Of a DNA stretch of 64,000 bases, positions 43,663 to 52,939 are shown piece after piece. The stretch spans positions 16,303 through 80,302 of the forward strand of contig JBBQWZ010000032.1 in the NCBI GenBank assembly GCA_038210135.1. Direction: 5' to 3'. The position numbers and the translations under genes were made by a program. The stretch is from JBBQWZ01 sp038210135. GTDB taxonomy: Bacteria; Acidobacteriota; Terriglobia; Bryobacterales; Bryobacteraceae. Positions within the stretch are counted from its first letter, which is position 1, and each line of letters starts with the position of its first letter. The notes under the pieces were generated by a model. It was not told the origin of the DNA, searched no databases, and was given only the letters and a program-made list of their open reading frames with translations.

Positions 43663-46125
43663 TTACGCCGTTGCTTCGACCGGCGCGTCCGCCGCATCCG
43701 GCACCACCTCAATCGCATGCTTGTACTTGCACTCGTTGTTCGGGCACTGCGCAAACGCGCCGGCCTTCAGGAACTTCTCGATCATGTAACTGCCGCCGCA
43801 TTCCGGGCACTTCTCCGGAATCGGCTTGCCCCAAGCCACAAAATCGCAATCCGGATACCGGTTGCAGCCGAAGAACGTCTTGCCGCGCTTCGAACGCCGC
43901 TCGACCACTTCGCCTTCCGTACAATTCGGGCACTTGACCCCGATGGTCTTCTGCTTGACGAATTTGCAGGTCGGATAATTGCTGCACGCAATGAACTCGC
44001 CGAACCGCCCGTACTTCTTCACCAGCTTGTTGCCGCACGTCGGACACGGCTCGTCGAGCGGAACATCCTGCGGCTTCTGCTTCTCGCCAAGCTGCTTCGT
44101 CGTCTTGCAATCCGGGTAGCCGCTACACGCCAGGAATTGCCCGAAGCGCCCTTTCTTCAGGACCATCGGACGTCCGCAGTTCTCGCAATACACTTCATCG
44201 CCCTGCTCGGTCAGATCGCCGGCCTCGGCCGTATCCGCGTCCACCAGGTCCGCGGTTGGCTCCCGCGTATTCGTGCATTCCGGATATCCAGTGCAAGCCA
44301 CGAACTTCCCGTGACGGCCCCATTTGAGCACCATCGGCTTGCCGCACTTCTCGCAAATCAAGTCGGTGGGAGTTTCCATCCGCTTGATGTCGGTCATGTG
44401 CTCTTCGGCGTGCGTCAGATCCTTCTCGAACCGCACATAGAACTCGCGCATCGCGTCGCGCCAGTCCATCTTGCCGTCTTCGATTTCGTCCAGCTCCGCT
44501 TCCATGCGAGCCGTGTAGTTCACATCGAAGAGATTGCTGAAACTCTCGAGCAGCAGGCCGGTCACAACCATGCCAAGCTCGGTCGGCTTGAACTTGCCGC
44601 CCTCCTTCTTGACGTACTCGCGCTCCTGAATCGTGGACAGGATTGACGCGTACGTGGATGGCCGGCCCACGCCATCCGATTCCAGTTCTTTCACCAGCGT
44701 CGCCTCCGTGAAGCGGGGCGGCGGCTCGGTAAAGTGCTGCTCCGGCAGAATCACTTTCAGCTTCAGCGTCTCGCCGACTTCCACCTTCGGAAGCCGCGAC
44801 TTCAGTTCTTCGTCTTCCTCGTCCTTGGCGTCCTTGCCCTCTTCATAGACCTTCAGGAAGCCGTCGAACTTCGGCACGCTGCCCGTCGCCCGGAACAAAT
44901 ATACAGCGCCATCCGCGCCCGTCGCGTTGACCTCAATCGTCGTCTGATCGAACACCGCCGGCGTCATCTGCGAAGCGACAAAGCGCATCCAGATCAGCCG
45001 GTATAATTTCAATTCGTCTTCGGCGATATACTTCGCGACGTCGTCCGGATGGCGCATCGCGGACGTCGGGCGGATCGCTTCGTGCGCGTCCTGCGCATCT
45101 TTCTTCGACTTGTAAAAATTCGGAGTCTCGGGCCTGTATTCGGGACCGAACCGCTCGGCCACCATCTCGCGGACCTCGGCGAGCGCATCGTTAGAAACGC
45201 GCGTCGAATCGGTACGCATATAAGTGATCAGACCGACCGAGCCTTCTTCGCCGATCTCCATGCCTTCGTACAATTTCTGCGCGAGCATCATCGTGCGCTT
45301 GACGCTGAAGCGAAGCTTGCGAGCCGCTTCCTGCTGCAACGTCGACGTGATAAACGGCGGCACCGGATTACGGCGCTTCTCGCGATTGTTAACGCCCTTG
45401 ACCACGAACGGCGAATTCTCGAATTGCGCGATCAGCCCCTTGGCAGTCGCCTCGTCCGGGATCTCGATGTTCTCGTCGTTCTTCTTCGCGAAGTGCGCGT
45501 TTAAGACCGGCGCCTTCTTCGCGTTCATCTGAACGTCGATCGACCAGTACTCGCGCTTCACGAACGCGCGGATCTCGCGCTCGCGGTCCACAATCAACCG
45601 CAATGCCACCGTCTGCACGCGGCCAGCCGACAACCCGCGCCGGACCTTGTCCCACAGCAGCGGCGAAATCTTGTAGCCCACCAGGCGATCAAGCACACGG
45701 CGCGCCTGCTGCGCGTCCACCAGATTCTTGTTCACCTGCAGCGGCGTCTCAAACGCCTTCTGAATCGCGTTCTTCGTGATTTCGTTGAACATCACCCGGA
45801 AAAACTTCGGACCGCCTTCTTTCTTGGTGTCCAGTTCTTCCTGCAGGTGGTAACAAATCGCTTCGCCTTCGCGATCCGGATCGGCCGCGAGATAGATGTT
45901 GTCCACGCCCTTCGCGGCGGTCTTCAATTCGCCCATCAGCTTCTTCTTGCCTTCGATGACGACGTAGCTCGGCTCGAAGTCTTTGTCGACGGCAACCGCC
46001 AGGTCTTTTTTAGGAAGATCCTTTACGTGACCGAGCGAAGCCTTGACGACAAACTGCTTGCCCAGATACTTCCCGATGGTTTTCGCCTTCGCCGGAGATT
46101 CGACGATGACGAGTGATTTTGCCAT
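43663..46125 (-). CDS. topA: DNA topoisomerase I with five zinc fingers
   Basis: 820 residues. It relaxes negative supercoils through a 5'-phosphotyrosine. Toprim domain at the start (SLVIVESPAKAKTIGKYLG); catalytic Tyr in LITYMRTDSTRVS near residue 300. The C-terminus carries five four-Cys zinc modules (CEKCGKP, CENCGRP, CPTCGNK, CPNCTEG, CPECGGS as first pairs), more than the three of E. coli. Upstream of a terminator. Confidence 0.97.
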   Translation of the reverse strand: MAKSLVIVESPAKAKTIGKYLGKQFVVKASLGHVKDLPKKDLAVAVDKDFEPSYVVIEGKKKLMGELKTAAKGVDNIYLAADPDREGEAICYHLQEELDTKKEGGPKFFRVMFNEITKNAIQKAFETPLQVNKNLVDAQQARRVLDRLVGYKISPLLWDKVRRGLSAGRVQTVALRLIVDREREIRAFVKREYWSIDVQMNAKKAPVLNAHFAKKNDENIEIPDEATAKGLIAQFENSPFVVKGVNNREKRRNPVPPFITSTLQQEAARKLRFSVKRTMMLAQKLYEGMEIGEEGSVGLITYMRTDSTRVSNDALAEVREMVAERFGPEYRPETPNFYKSKKDAQDAHEAIRPTSAMRHPDDVAKYIAEDELKLYRLIWMRFVASQMTPAVFDQTTIEVNATGADGAVYLFRATGSVPKFDGFLKVYEEGKDAKDEEDEELKSRLPKVEVGETLKLKVILPEQHFTEPPPRFTEATLVKELESDGVGRPSTYASILSTIQEREYVKKEGGKFKPTELGMVVTGLLLESFSNLFDVNYTARMEAELDEIEDGKMDWRDAMREFYVRFEKDLTHAEEHMTDIKRMETPTDLICEKCGKPMVLKWGRHGKFVACTGYPECTNTREPTADLVDADTAEAGDLTEQGDEVYCENCGRPMVLKKGRFGQFLACSGYPDCKTTKQLGEKQKPQDVPLDEPCPTCGNKLVKKYGRFGEFIACSNYPTCKFVKQKTIGVKCPNCTEGEVVERRSKRGKTFFGCNRYPDCDFVAWGKPIPEKCPECGGSYMIEKFLKAGAFAQCPNNECKYKHAIEVVPDAADAPVEATA

Positions 46126-46207
46126 AAATACGAACTTTGCCTACCTTATGAATTCGAACAACCGAAAGCTTAGCACGCCAAGCCCGCAGGAACGTCAACC
46201 GGGCCGC

Positions 46208-47419
46208 TTAGCCGTTCCAGACCTTGGCGAACCGCTTTCCCGGATACTGCCGGACGTGGCCTTCCATTTCGAGGTCGAATAACGCCGCGATCAATTCGGT
46301 GGCTGAGGTCCCGGGGAAGGCCTCGAGGAGCGTATCCAAGTCCTCCGCTTCTTCAAACGGGAGGTGCGCCAGAATGCGCCTGCCCAGATCGGCCATGGGC
46401 GACTGTATTTCGGCTAGAGGTAGAGATGCCTGGGCGCCACCAAAAGATTCAGGCTCCGCCAAACCAAGGCGAATCATACGCTTACGAATGATCGCCGAAA
46501 GCTCCTGCCGGACCTCGACGGGGAGTTCAGCCGTAATGTCTGACCAGTTCTGGACGATTTTGGCCCCCTGCCGGATCAGCAGATTCGGTCCGAAACTCAT
46601 CTTCGAAGTGATGTTCCCCGGAACCGCAAACACCTCCCTGCCCTCCTCCATTGCCAGCCGCGCCGTAATGGCGGACCCGCTGTATTCCGCGCCCTCGACG
46701 ACAATCACCCCCACCGACATGCCGCTGACGATTCGGTTCCGGACCGGAAAGTGCTGCGGATGCCCCGGCGTGCCCATCGGATACTCGGAGATCACCAGGC
46801 CCTTTAGCGTAATCTCCTCGGCCAGCTTCCGGTTCTCTGCCGGATAAATGACGTCCACGCCGCAGCCGAACACCGCGATGGTTTCGCCCTGGACCGCGAG
46901 CGCTGCCCTGTGCGCGGATGTATCGATTCCCCGGGCCATGCCGCTGACAATCGTAAGTCCGGCCTGCGCCAACTCCCGCCCGAATCGATCCGCCACCGCC
47001 ACGCCATATGGAGTCGGACGTCGCGTTCCAACCATCGCGATCATCGGCGACGCCAGCACCTCCACCCGTCCACGCGCAAACAGCATCAACGGCGGATCGT
47101 AAATCTCCCGCAGCAGGCGCGGATAGCGCGGGTCCGAAAACGGAATCGCCACCACGCCCTTCGCCTTCATCTTCTGATGCTGTTCGACCGCCGTCTCGAA
47201 AGTGCAGCCACTCGCGATGGTCTGCGCGACCGATCCCGAAAGGCCCTGCGCTTCGAGTTCGCTGCGCGACGCGCGAAACACGTCCTGCGGAGTTCGGAAT
47301 CGCTCGATCAGCGCCACTGCCTTGCGATCTCCCAGTCCATGTACCAGATGCAGCGCCAGCCAGTGCAGTTCGTCGTCGGGAGTCAGGATCGGAGCAATCG
47401 TCTCCACGGTCGGCATCAT
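46208..47419 (-). CDS. dprA: DNA-processing protein A
   Basis: 403 residues from the first ATG (47419); a TTG at 47446 would add nine. DprA loads RecA on incoming single strands during transformation. Rossmann-like core with GMARGIDTSAHRAAL, FGCGVDVIYPAENRKL, and the nucleotide-binding stretch FPVRNRIVSGMSVGVIVVE. Helix-hairpin-helix at the N-terminus and a winged helix at the C-terminus (DTLLEAFPGTSATELIAAL). It lies upstream of topA on the same strand, a common arrangement, and implies competence potential. Confidence 0.95.
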   Translation of the reverse strand: MMPTVETIAPILTPDDELHWLALHLVHGLGDRKAVALIERFRTPQDVFRASRSELEAQGLSGSVAQTIASGCTFETAVEQHQKMKAKGVVAIPFSDPRYPRLLREIYDPPLMLFARGRVEVLASPMIAMVGTRRPTPYGVAVADRFGRELAQAGLTIVSGMARGIDTSAHRAALAVQGETIAVFGCGVDVIYPAENRKLAEEITLKGLVISEYPMGTPGHPQHFPVRNRIVSGMSVGVIVVEGAEYSGSAITARLAMEEGREVFAVPGNITSKMSFGPNLLIRQGAKIVQNWSDITAELPVEVRQELSAIIRKRMIRLGLAEPESFGGAQASLPLAEIQSPMADLGRRILAHLPFEEAEDLDTLLEAFPGTSATELIAALFDLEMEGHVRQYPGKRFAKVWNG

Positions 47420-47498
47420 CAAATAGGTTGTGGGTGGCGAGGGCAAAAACTCTCACCGACTGAGACGCTGGGACTAGCCACGCTGATCCGGAGAGGTA

Positions 47499-48236
47499 TC
47501 AGTCTTCGTCGCGGACCGTCTTTTGCTTATTGATGACGGCGTTGTTCTTCAAGAACTGGATCAAAACCGTTTCGATTTGATCCCTTAGCAGCTGGTTATG
47601 GATTTCGATGTAAGCGCCCGTTTCAACTAAAGGCGGCTTGAACCAAAATCTGCTGCTGTGATCATGCAACCTTGAGGAAATTTTGCCTGCTTTGCCTACA
47701 TAGATGGGTCGCTGACTAATGTCGTACAGGACGTACACGCCAGGCTTACCGGGGATCTCTTTAGGATCGTAAGGATTGAAATCAATCAACTCACCGATCC
47801 CTCCAATTTCCGGCGCCTTCGACTCCTGTTTAGACTCAAACTTATCTTCGAGAGCCTTTTCTAAGGCTGAGATTGTGCGGGGGTGAGGGTTCTGAGCGCG
47901 ATTATTAAGGATGTTGTAGACGGTTGGTACGCTTAGCCCTGCCTTTGCGGCAAGCTCTCCCACCGTCTTGTTATTCTTTGCTAGAGCGCGCGAAAGCCAC
48001 GCCGCCAGAGGCGTTTGAGATTCAGCTTCGGAGAGAGATTCTGCCGATGCCGTTAGCCCCCCAAGAATCTCATTCAAAGTCGCGAGTTGATCTTTGCTTG
48101 GAGATGCCTTACCCATCTCCCATAAAGAGACCGTTGGCTGGGACACCTTAAGACGCTCAGCGAGCTCAGATTGAGACAAGGCATTTCCGCGCCGCCTTTC
48201 TCGAATACGTTCGGCCAATTCGCCAGAGCCTTTCAT
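47499..48236 (-). CDS. Double-HTH protein with a GIY-YIG nuclease domain
   Basis: 245 residues from ATG 48236. Residues 5-57 are an XRE-type helix-turn-helix (LSQSELAERLKVSQPTVSLW). Residues 76-130 hold a second one (TVGELAAKAGLSVPTVYNIL). Residues 165-240 are a GIY-YIG domain: GVYVLYD, then PIYVGKAGKISSRL with Tyr179 and Arg189, and catalytic Glu222 in RDQIETVL. It is visibly poorer in G+C than its neighbours, so it may have been acquired. It might be an autoregulated nuclease in defence or in control of a mobile element; none is inferred with certainty. It is divergent from the S9 gene. Confidence 0.8.
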   Translation of the reverse strand: MKGSGELAERIRERRRGNALSQSELAERLKVSQPTVSLWEMGKASPSKDQLATLNEILGGLTASAESLSEAESQTPLAAWLSRALAKNNKTVGELAAKAGLSVPTVYNILNNRAQNPHPRTISALEKALEDKFESKQESKAPEIGGIGELIDFNPYDPKEIPGKPGVYVLYDISQRPIYVGKAGKISSRLHDHSSRFWFKPPLVETGAYIEIHNQLLRDQIETVLIQFLKNNAVINKQKTVRDED

Positions 48237-48392
48237 GATAATCAACCGCCTCCAGTGCAGGAATCGTACCATGCCTCAGCCCGAGGGACCATTGATATTG
48301 ATCAGTTTGTTAGACGTTGCAGCAAGCCTCGCACATTATGTTCCGGCGGCGTTACAATTCGGAATCAACGTACGCCCCAAGAAGGAACGCCA

Positions 48393-50390
48393 ATGAAAAT
48401 CAACCGCGCTCTCCTGATCCTAGCCTGCTCGCTCTCGCTATTCGCCGCAGGCACCAAGAAATTCACCGTCGAAGACTCGCTCGCCATCAATCGCGTAGCC
48501 GGACCCCGGTTCTCGCCTGACGGCAACTGGGTCGTCTACACCCAAACCGAATGGGACCAGAAAAGCGACCGCATGGTTTCGCACGTCTGGCTCACTGGAT
48601 CGAAGGGCAACGCCACTCCGGTGAAGTTGACCAACGGCGACAAGGGTGAATCCGCCCCCGCCTGGTCGCCCGACGGAACCCGTATCGCCTTCCTCGCCGA
48701 TCGCACCGCGGGAGCCCCTGTCGAAGGCGCGCGCGGCGGCGGCCAGATTTGGCTCATCCGTCCCGCCGGCGGCGAAGCCGAAAAGCTGACCGCCGAAGAA
48801 GGCGCCATCTCCGCCTTCAAATGGTCGCCCGACGGCAAGCGCATCGCCTTCCTATTAAAGGACACGCCGAAGGACAAAGCCGACCGCGACAAGAAGAAGA
48901 AAGACAAGTTCGACGCCATCCTGGTGGACGCGAACTACACTTACACCCACCTCTGGACCCTGGACGTCTCCACCAAGAAGAAAGACCGCGTCACCGACGG
49001 AGCCTATTCCGCCGCTGCCCCCGCCTGGTCGCCCGACTCCTCTTCCATCGCCTTCGTCCGCACCACCAACGGAGCCCAGGAAAGCGGTTACTTCGCCCTC
49101 GACCCCGACAGGAATTCCGACATCTACGTCGTCAGCGCCACTGGCGGAACGCCCCGTCAGTTGACTACCAATAAAGGTCCCGACACCAACCCCACCTGGT
49201 CGCCTGACGGCACCATGATCGCCTACGTCGCGCAAAACGATCCCAAAGCCTGGGCCGGCAAAAACGAAATCATGGTGATTCCCGCGTCCGGCGGAACGCC
49301 CCGCAACGTCACCGCCGATTTCCCCGACGGAGCCGGAGCCAACCTCAAATGGTCGCCCGATGGCAAGAGCCTGTATTGGGATTCCGCCGAAGGCCTCCGC
49401 CATCACCTCTTCCGCGTGCCCGCGAATGGCGGCCGCTTCCTCCACGTCACCGAAGGCGAGCGCATGTACTCCGACTTCGATATTTCGAAGGATGGCTCGC
49501 GCGCCGTCACCGTGATCGACGACGGCAAAGCGCCGCCCGACATCTGGTCGCTCGACCTCAACGGCAACGGACGCGGCAAGCTCACCAACGCCAATCCCCA
49601 GGTCGCCGATTTCGACATCGCCAACGCCGAAGCCGTCCGCTGGAAGGGTCCGGACAATTTCGACGTCGAAGGCCTGCTCACCTATCCGCTCGGCTACACG
49701 CCCGGCAAGAAGATCCCGCTGATCGTCTCCATTCACGGCGGTCCCTACGGGGCACATAGCGCGCGCTTCGACGCTCGTTCGCAGATCTTCGCCGCTCAGG
49801 GCTACGCCGTTCTCGCCCCGAATCCGCGCGGCTCCACCGGCTACGGCATGAAGTTTGAAACCGCCAACATCAGCGATTGGGGCGGTAAAGATTTCGGCGA
49901 CATCATGGCCGGCGTCGACGCGCTGATCGCCAAAGGCATCGCCGATCCCGACAAAATGGTCGTCATGGGGGGCAGCTACGGCGGCTTCATGACCTTCTGG
50001 ACCATCACCCAAACCAACCGTTTCAAAGCCGCCATCGGCCACGCCGGAATCAGCGACTGGTACAGCTTCCACGGCCAAAGCGACATCCCCGGATTAATGG
50101 AATACGGCTTCGGCGGCCAGCCCTGGGTTTCGACCGCCACCTATCGCAAGTCTTCGCCCATGACTTACGTCGGGAACGTGAAGACGCCCATCATGATCAC
50201 CCACGGAGAACAGGATCGCCGAGTCGCCATCGCCCAGGCCGAAGAATATTACCGAGCCCTAAAAGGAGTCGGAGTAGAAGCCATCTTCGTCCGCTACCCC
50301 AGAGAAGGTCACGGAATCACCGAGCCAAATCACCAGATCGATCTAGTAGGCCGCCAGCTCGACTGGTTCAAGAGCCACCTAGGGAATTAG
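48393..50390 (+). CDS. Secreted S9 dipeptidyl/acylaminoacyl-peptidase-like enzyme
   Basis: 665 residues from ATG 48393 (AAGGA upstream), signal peptide LLILACSLSLFAAG. N-terminal TolB-like propeller with repeated WSPDG motifs (for example SPAWSPDGT, FKWSPDGKR), C-terminal hydrolase with GGSYGGFMTF (Ser near 528), HGEQDRR (Asp near 607) and REGHGITEP (His near 638). Cleaves short peptides in the periplasm. The palindromic array starts directly after its TAG. Confidence 0.93.
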   Translation: MKINRALLILACSLSLFAAGTKKFTVEDSLAINRVAGPRFSPDGNWVVYTQTEWDQKSDRMVSHVWLTGSKGNATPVKLTNGDKGESAPAWSPDGTRIAFLADRTAGAPVEGARGGGQIWLIRPAGGEAEKLTAEEGAISAFKWSPDGKRIAFLLKDTPKDKADRDKKKKDKFDAILVDANYTYTHLWTLDVSTKKKDRVTDGAYSAAAPAWSPDSSSIAFVRTTNGAQESGYFALDPDRNSDIYVVSATGGTPRQLTTNKGPDTNPTWSPDGTMIAYVAQNDPKAWAGKNEIMVIPASGGTPRNVTADFPDGAGANLKWSPDGKSLYWDSAEGLRHHLFRVPANGGRFLHVTEGERMYSDFDISKDGSRAVTVIDDGKAPPDIWSLDLNGNGRGKLTNANPQVADFDIANAEAVRWKGPDNFDVEGLLTYPLGYTPGKKIPLIVSIHGGPYGAHSARFDARSQIFAAQGYAVLAPNPRGSTGYGMKFETANISDWGGKDFGDIMAGVDALIAKGIADPDKMVVMGGSYGGFMTFWTITQTNRFKAAIGHAGISDWYSFHGQSDIPGLMEYGFGGQPWVSTATYRKSSPMTYVGNVKTPIMITHGEQDRRVAIAQAEEYYRALKGVGVEAIFVRYPREGHGITEPNHQIDLVGRQLDWFKSHLGN

Positions 50391-50540
50391 GTGGCATAGG
50401 CCTCCGGCCTGTGCAAATCAGTGGCATAGGCCTCCGGCCTGTGCAAATCAGTGGCATAGGCCTCCGGCCTGTGCAAATCAGTGGCATAGGCCTCCGGCCT
50501 GTGCAAATCAGTGGCATAGGCCTCCGGCCTGTGCAAATCA
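50391..50540 (+). repeat. Array of five palindromic repeats, 30-bp period, after the S9 stop
   Basis: Five exact copies of a 30-bp unit: the 24-bp palindromic core (arms GCATAGGCC and GGCCTGTGC around TCC, preceded by GTG) plus the spacer AAATCA. Starts at the base after the stop codon of the S9 peptidase and runs in its sense direction. Read as protein it gives a GIGLRPV repeat, which I treat as a by-product. Confidence 0.95.
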
Positions 50541-50556
50541 CAGCACATTTAGATAG

Positions 50557-50576
50557 CCCCGCCCGTAAGGGCGGGG
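50557..50576. repeat. Perfect 8-bp GC hairpin
   Basis: CCCCGCCC (50557-50564), loop GTAA, GGGCGGGG (50569-50576). It has no U-run, so it may end or pause transcription only weakly. The rest of 50541-50716 holds nothing else recognisable. Confidence 0.5.
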
Positions 50577-50716
50577 AACCACTCTTACGAATCCTGCAAA
50601 CGTAAATTACAGGCGCAAAAACCAGCGAGTATTGTCGTTGTAGTGGCCCGACACGGAGAACAAATACCGGCCCACCCTCGCCGCGAGCGGTACAATCAAG
50701 TCAACGGATTCGCTCT

Positions 50717-50962
50717 ATGAATGTGGTCATCGATAAGCAACAAGCGCACCGGCTTCTCGATCAGCTGGAACCGGCGCAATTTGAAGCAGTTCTTCAATTG
50801 CTTTTAGTGATGGCCGACCCAGTCGCCGCATCGCTCCGTAACGCCCCGTTCGACGACGAACCTGAAACGGAAGAAGAGCGGCTTGTGGTCGAGCGCGCCC
50901 GGTCTGAAACCAGTCTTGGTACATCGAACGAACAACTGCTTCGTGAATTCCGCTTTCGCTAG
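50717..50962 (+). CDS. Antitoxin-like small protein before a RelE/ParE toxin
   Basis: 81 residues. An N-terminal helical part (QQAHRLLDQLEPAQFEAVLQLLL) and an acidic C-terminal tail (EPETEEERLVVERARSE) match the DUF2281-like antitoxin style. The stop abuts the toxin ATG with no gap. A TACAAT at 50691-50696 may be the -10. Assigned as antitoxin mainly from the neighbour. Confidence 0.7.
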   Translation: MNVVIDKQQAHRLLDQLEPAQFEAVLQLLLVMADPVAASLRNAPFDDEPETEEERLVVERARSETSLGTSNEQLLREFRFR

Positions 50963-51205
50963 ATGCCCTTTACCTGGACGGATGCGGCAAAGGCCGAATT
51001 GCGCAAGATTGATCGCGAACGCGCACCTGAGATTTTGGAGACCCTCGCCAAGTACGAGAAAACGGGCCATGGGGACGTAAGGCTGCTGAAGGGCTCTGCG
51101 GACTGGCGGCTCCAGGTGGGCGATTACAGAGTGCGTTTTCAAGTGATGCCAGATCGGATGCTCCAGATTGTGCACGTGAAACACCGAAGTGAAGCCTACC
51201 GCTAA
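50963..51205 (+). CDS. RelE/ParE-superfamily toxin
   Basis: 80 residues. FTWTDAAKAELRKIDRERA and the strand set DWRLQVGDYRVRFQVMPDRM, followed by IVHVKHRSEAYR, fit the RelE/ParE fold; the C-terminal basic and Tyr residues are the usual active-site surface. Would cleave mRNA on ribosomes (RelE) or inhibit gyrase (ParE); sequence alone does not decide. Confidence 0.87.
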   Translation: MPFTWTDAAKAELRKIDRERAPEILETLAKYEKTGHGDVRLLKGSADWRLQVGDYRVRFQVMPDRMLQIVHVKHRSEAYR

Positions 51206-51238
51206 CCGAATTCGACTACCCTAAAGACGTAGGGCCTC

Positions 51239-52936
51239 ATGCGGAAGACTGCCGTCACTCTCATCAGCCTCACCGATGACATCTACTGCATCGGGCCGCG
51301 CCGCATTGCGGCGCAGTTGAAGCGCCACGGCTTCGAGACCAACCTCGTTTTCCTCCAGACCACCGACTTCTGGGGTCAGATAAGGCATCGCTTCTCGAAA
51401 CACTACGAATCCGACGACCTGCCCGACGACCTCTACCAGAACCTTCTCGACATCTGCAAAACCACCAAAGTCATCGGACTCTCCGTCTGGACCCACCAGG
51501 CCGAACGCGTCAACCTTCTGACCAAACGCCTGCAGAAAGACCTGCCCGACGCCCTGATCCTGTGGGGCGGCATCCATCCCACCAGCTACCCTGAGGAAAC
51601 CATCCAGATCGTGGACGCCATCTGCATGGGCGAAGGCGACATCAGTTTTCTCAAGCTGGTCCAGGCCGTGGACGATGGCCGCGACTATCGCGACACCAAA
51701 GGATTCTGGTTCCGCGACGGCGATCGCGTCTTGCGCAATCCAGCGGAACCCCTGGTCGAAAACCTCGACGAATTTCCCTTCCTCGACTTCGAATTTGAGC
51801 AGCACTTCGTCAACGAAGGCGGAACCCTCAAGCGCATGGACATGCGCCTGATGAAGAAATACTACGGCGCCAAGCTCTGGATGATGTTCAGCCAGGGCTG
51901 CCCCTACAAATGCACCTTCTGCTCGAACGACGTCCTGATCGACCTCGACAAAGGCTATCGAAGATTCCGCCGCCATTCCGCGGAATTCTTCATGGCGCAG
52001 CTCAACTACATCCTGTCGAAATATCCGCACATCTACAACATCGTCATCGACGACGACGCGTACATGTTCCTGCCGATGCACGTCATCCTTGAATTCGCGA
52101 AGCAGTACAAAGCCCAGTTCGACATCCCGTTCTTCGTCTCCGGAGTCATCCCCGCCTCCGTCGATGAAAAGAAATTCCAGGCCCTCATCGACGCCGGTCT
52201 GATCAAGACGCGCATGGGCGTGCAGTCCGGCAACAAGCGTGTGATGAAGGAAGTCTTCGTCCGTCCGCAGCACGATCACAAGCTGTTGCTCGGCTCCGAA
52301 ATCGCGCACAAGAATCGCGCGAAAATGGCGCCCGTCCAATACGACCTGATCGTCGACAATCCGTGGGAGCACCCCGACGAGCTGAAGGACACGCTTCGCC
52401 TCGTCGCCTCTCTAAAGCCGCCCTACACCTTCGCGATCAACTCGCTGACCCTGCTTCCAGGCACCACCATCTACCGCATGGGCGAGGAATCCGGCTACAC
52501 CACCAAGGACGAAAAGATCACGCTCGCGTCCTACGTCACCTACATGCCGACGGCCCTGAACCTGACGCTCGCGCTCTACAACATCGCGCCCGTGCCGAAG
52601 TTCTGGGTCGATCGCGTCCTCGCCAAGGATTACGGCGACCGCACCGTCACGATGAAGACTTATCCGATTCTTGGCGCCGTCATCGCCATTGCCGGCATGG
52701 TCAAGAAAATCCTGCACGGCGTAATCCGCAAAGATATCTCCGCCATCCCGCGCCCGCTCGATCTGCTAGCCGGCCGGATCTTCGCCCGCCGCAAAGGCCA
52801 ACTCGATCCGAAGGCGAAGATGCCGCGCGAATTTGAACTCTGCCTGCCCAAACCGAATCCGCGCCTTGAGAAACGCCAACCCGCCTTCGCTGCGGCCAAC
52901 AAGCCCATCCAAATCGCCCCACTCCAGCCGCGCTAG
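51239..52936 (+). CDS. B12-binding-domain radical SAM protein
   Basis: 565 residues. Residues 1-140 have a cobalamin-binding-type Rossmann fold (GPRRIAAQLKRHGFETNLVF, LWGGIHPTSYPEETI). The 4Fe-4S motif CPYKCTFC uses Cys221, Cys225 and Cys228. The TIM-barrel continues with IVIDDDAYMF, MGVQSGNKRVMKEVF and YDLIVDNPWE. A basic C-terminal region has a hydrophobic helix (IAIAGMVKKIL) and may touch the membrane. Such enzymes methylate unreactive carbons or rearrange lipids (hopanoid HpnP/HpnR, BchE-like). No biosynthetic neighbours, so substrate unknown. Confidence 0.85.
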   Translation: MRKTAVTLISLTDDIYCIGPRRIAAQLKRHGFETNLVFLQTTDFWGQIRHRFSKHYESDDLPDDLYQNLLDICKTTKVIGLSVWTHQAERVNLLTKRLQKDLPDALILWGGIHPTSYPEETIQIVDAICMGEGDISFLKLVQAVDDGRDYRDTKGFWFRDGDRVLRNPAEPLVENLDEFPFLDFEFEQHFVNEGGTLKRMDMRLMKKYYGAKLWMMFSQGCPYKCTFCSNDVLIDLDKGYRRFRRHSAEFFMAQLNYILSKYPHIYNIVIDDDAYMFLPMHVILEFAKQYKAQFDIPFFVSGVIPASVDEKKFQALIDAGLIKTRMGVQSGNKRVMKEVFVRPQHDHKLLLGSEIAHKNRAKMAPVQYDLIVDNPWEHPDELKDTLRLVASLKPPYTFAINSLTLLPGTTIYRMGEESGYTTKDEKITLASYVTYMPTALNLTLALYNIAPVPKFWVDRVLAKDYGDRTVTMKTYPILGAVIAIAGMVKKILHGVIRKDISAIPRPLDLLAGRIFARRKGQLDPKAKMPREFELCLPKPNPRLEKRQPAFAAANKPIQIAPLQPR

Positions 52937-52939
52937 ATA

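Noticed and set aside
48855..50078. Open frame antisense to the second S9 gene (similar ones at 51221-52372 and 56225-57433)
   Set aside because: Val/Gly/Asp-rich low-complexity translation opposite well-supported genes.
50391..50540. CRISPR array
   Set aside because: The period is constant but the spacers are only 6 bp and identical, the unit is itself palindromic, and no cas gene is present.
50411..50605. Protein with GIGLRPV repeats
   Set aside because: It is only the translation of the palindromic DNA repeat; the same unit in another frame and strand at 14624 gives unrelated RPEAYAT repeats.
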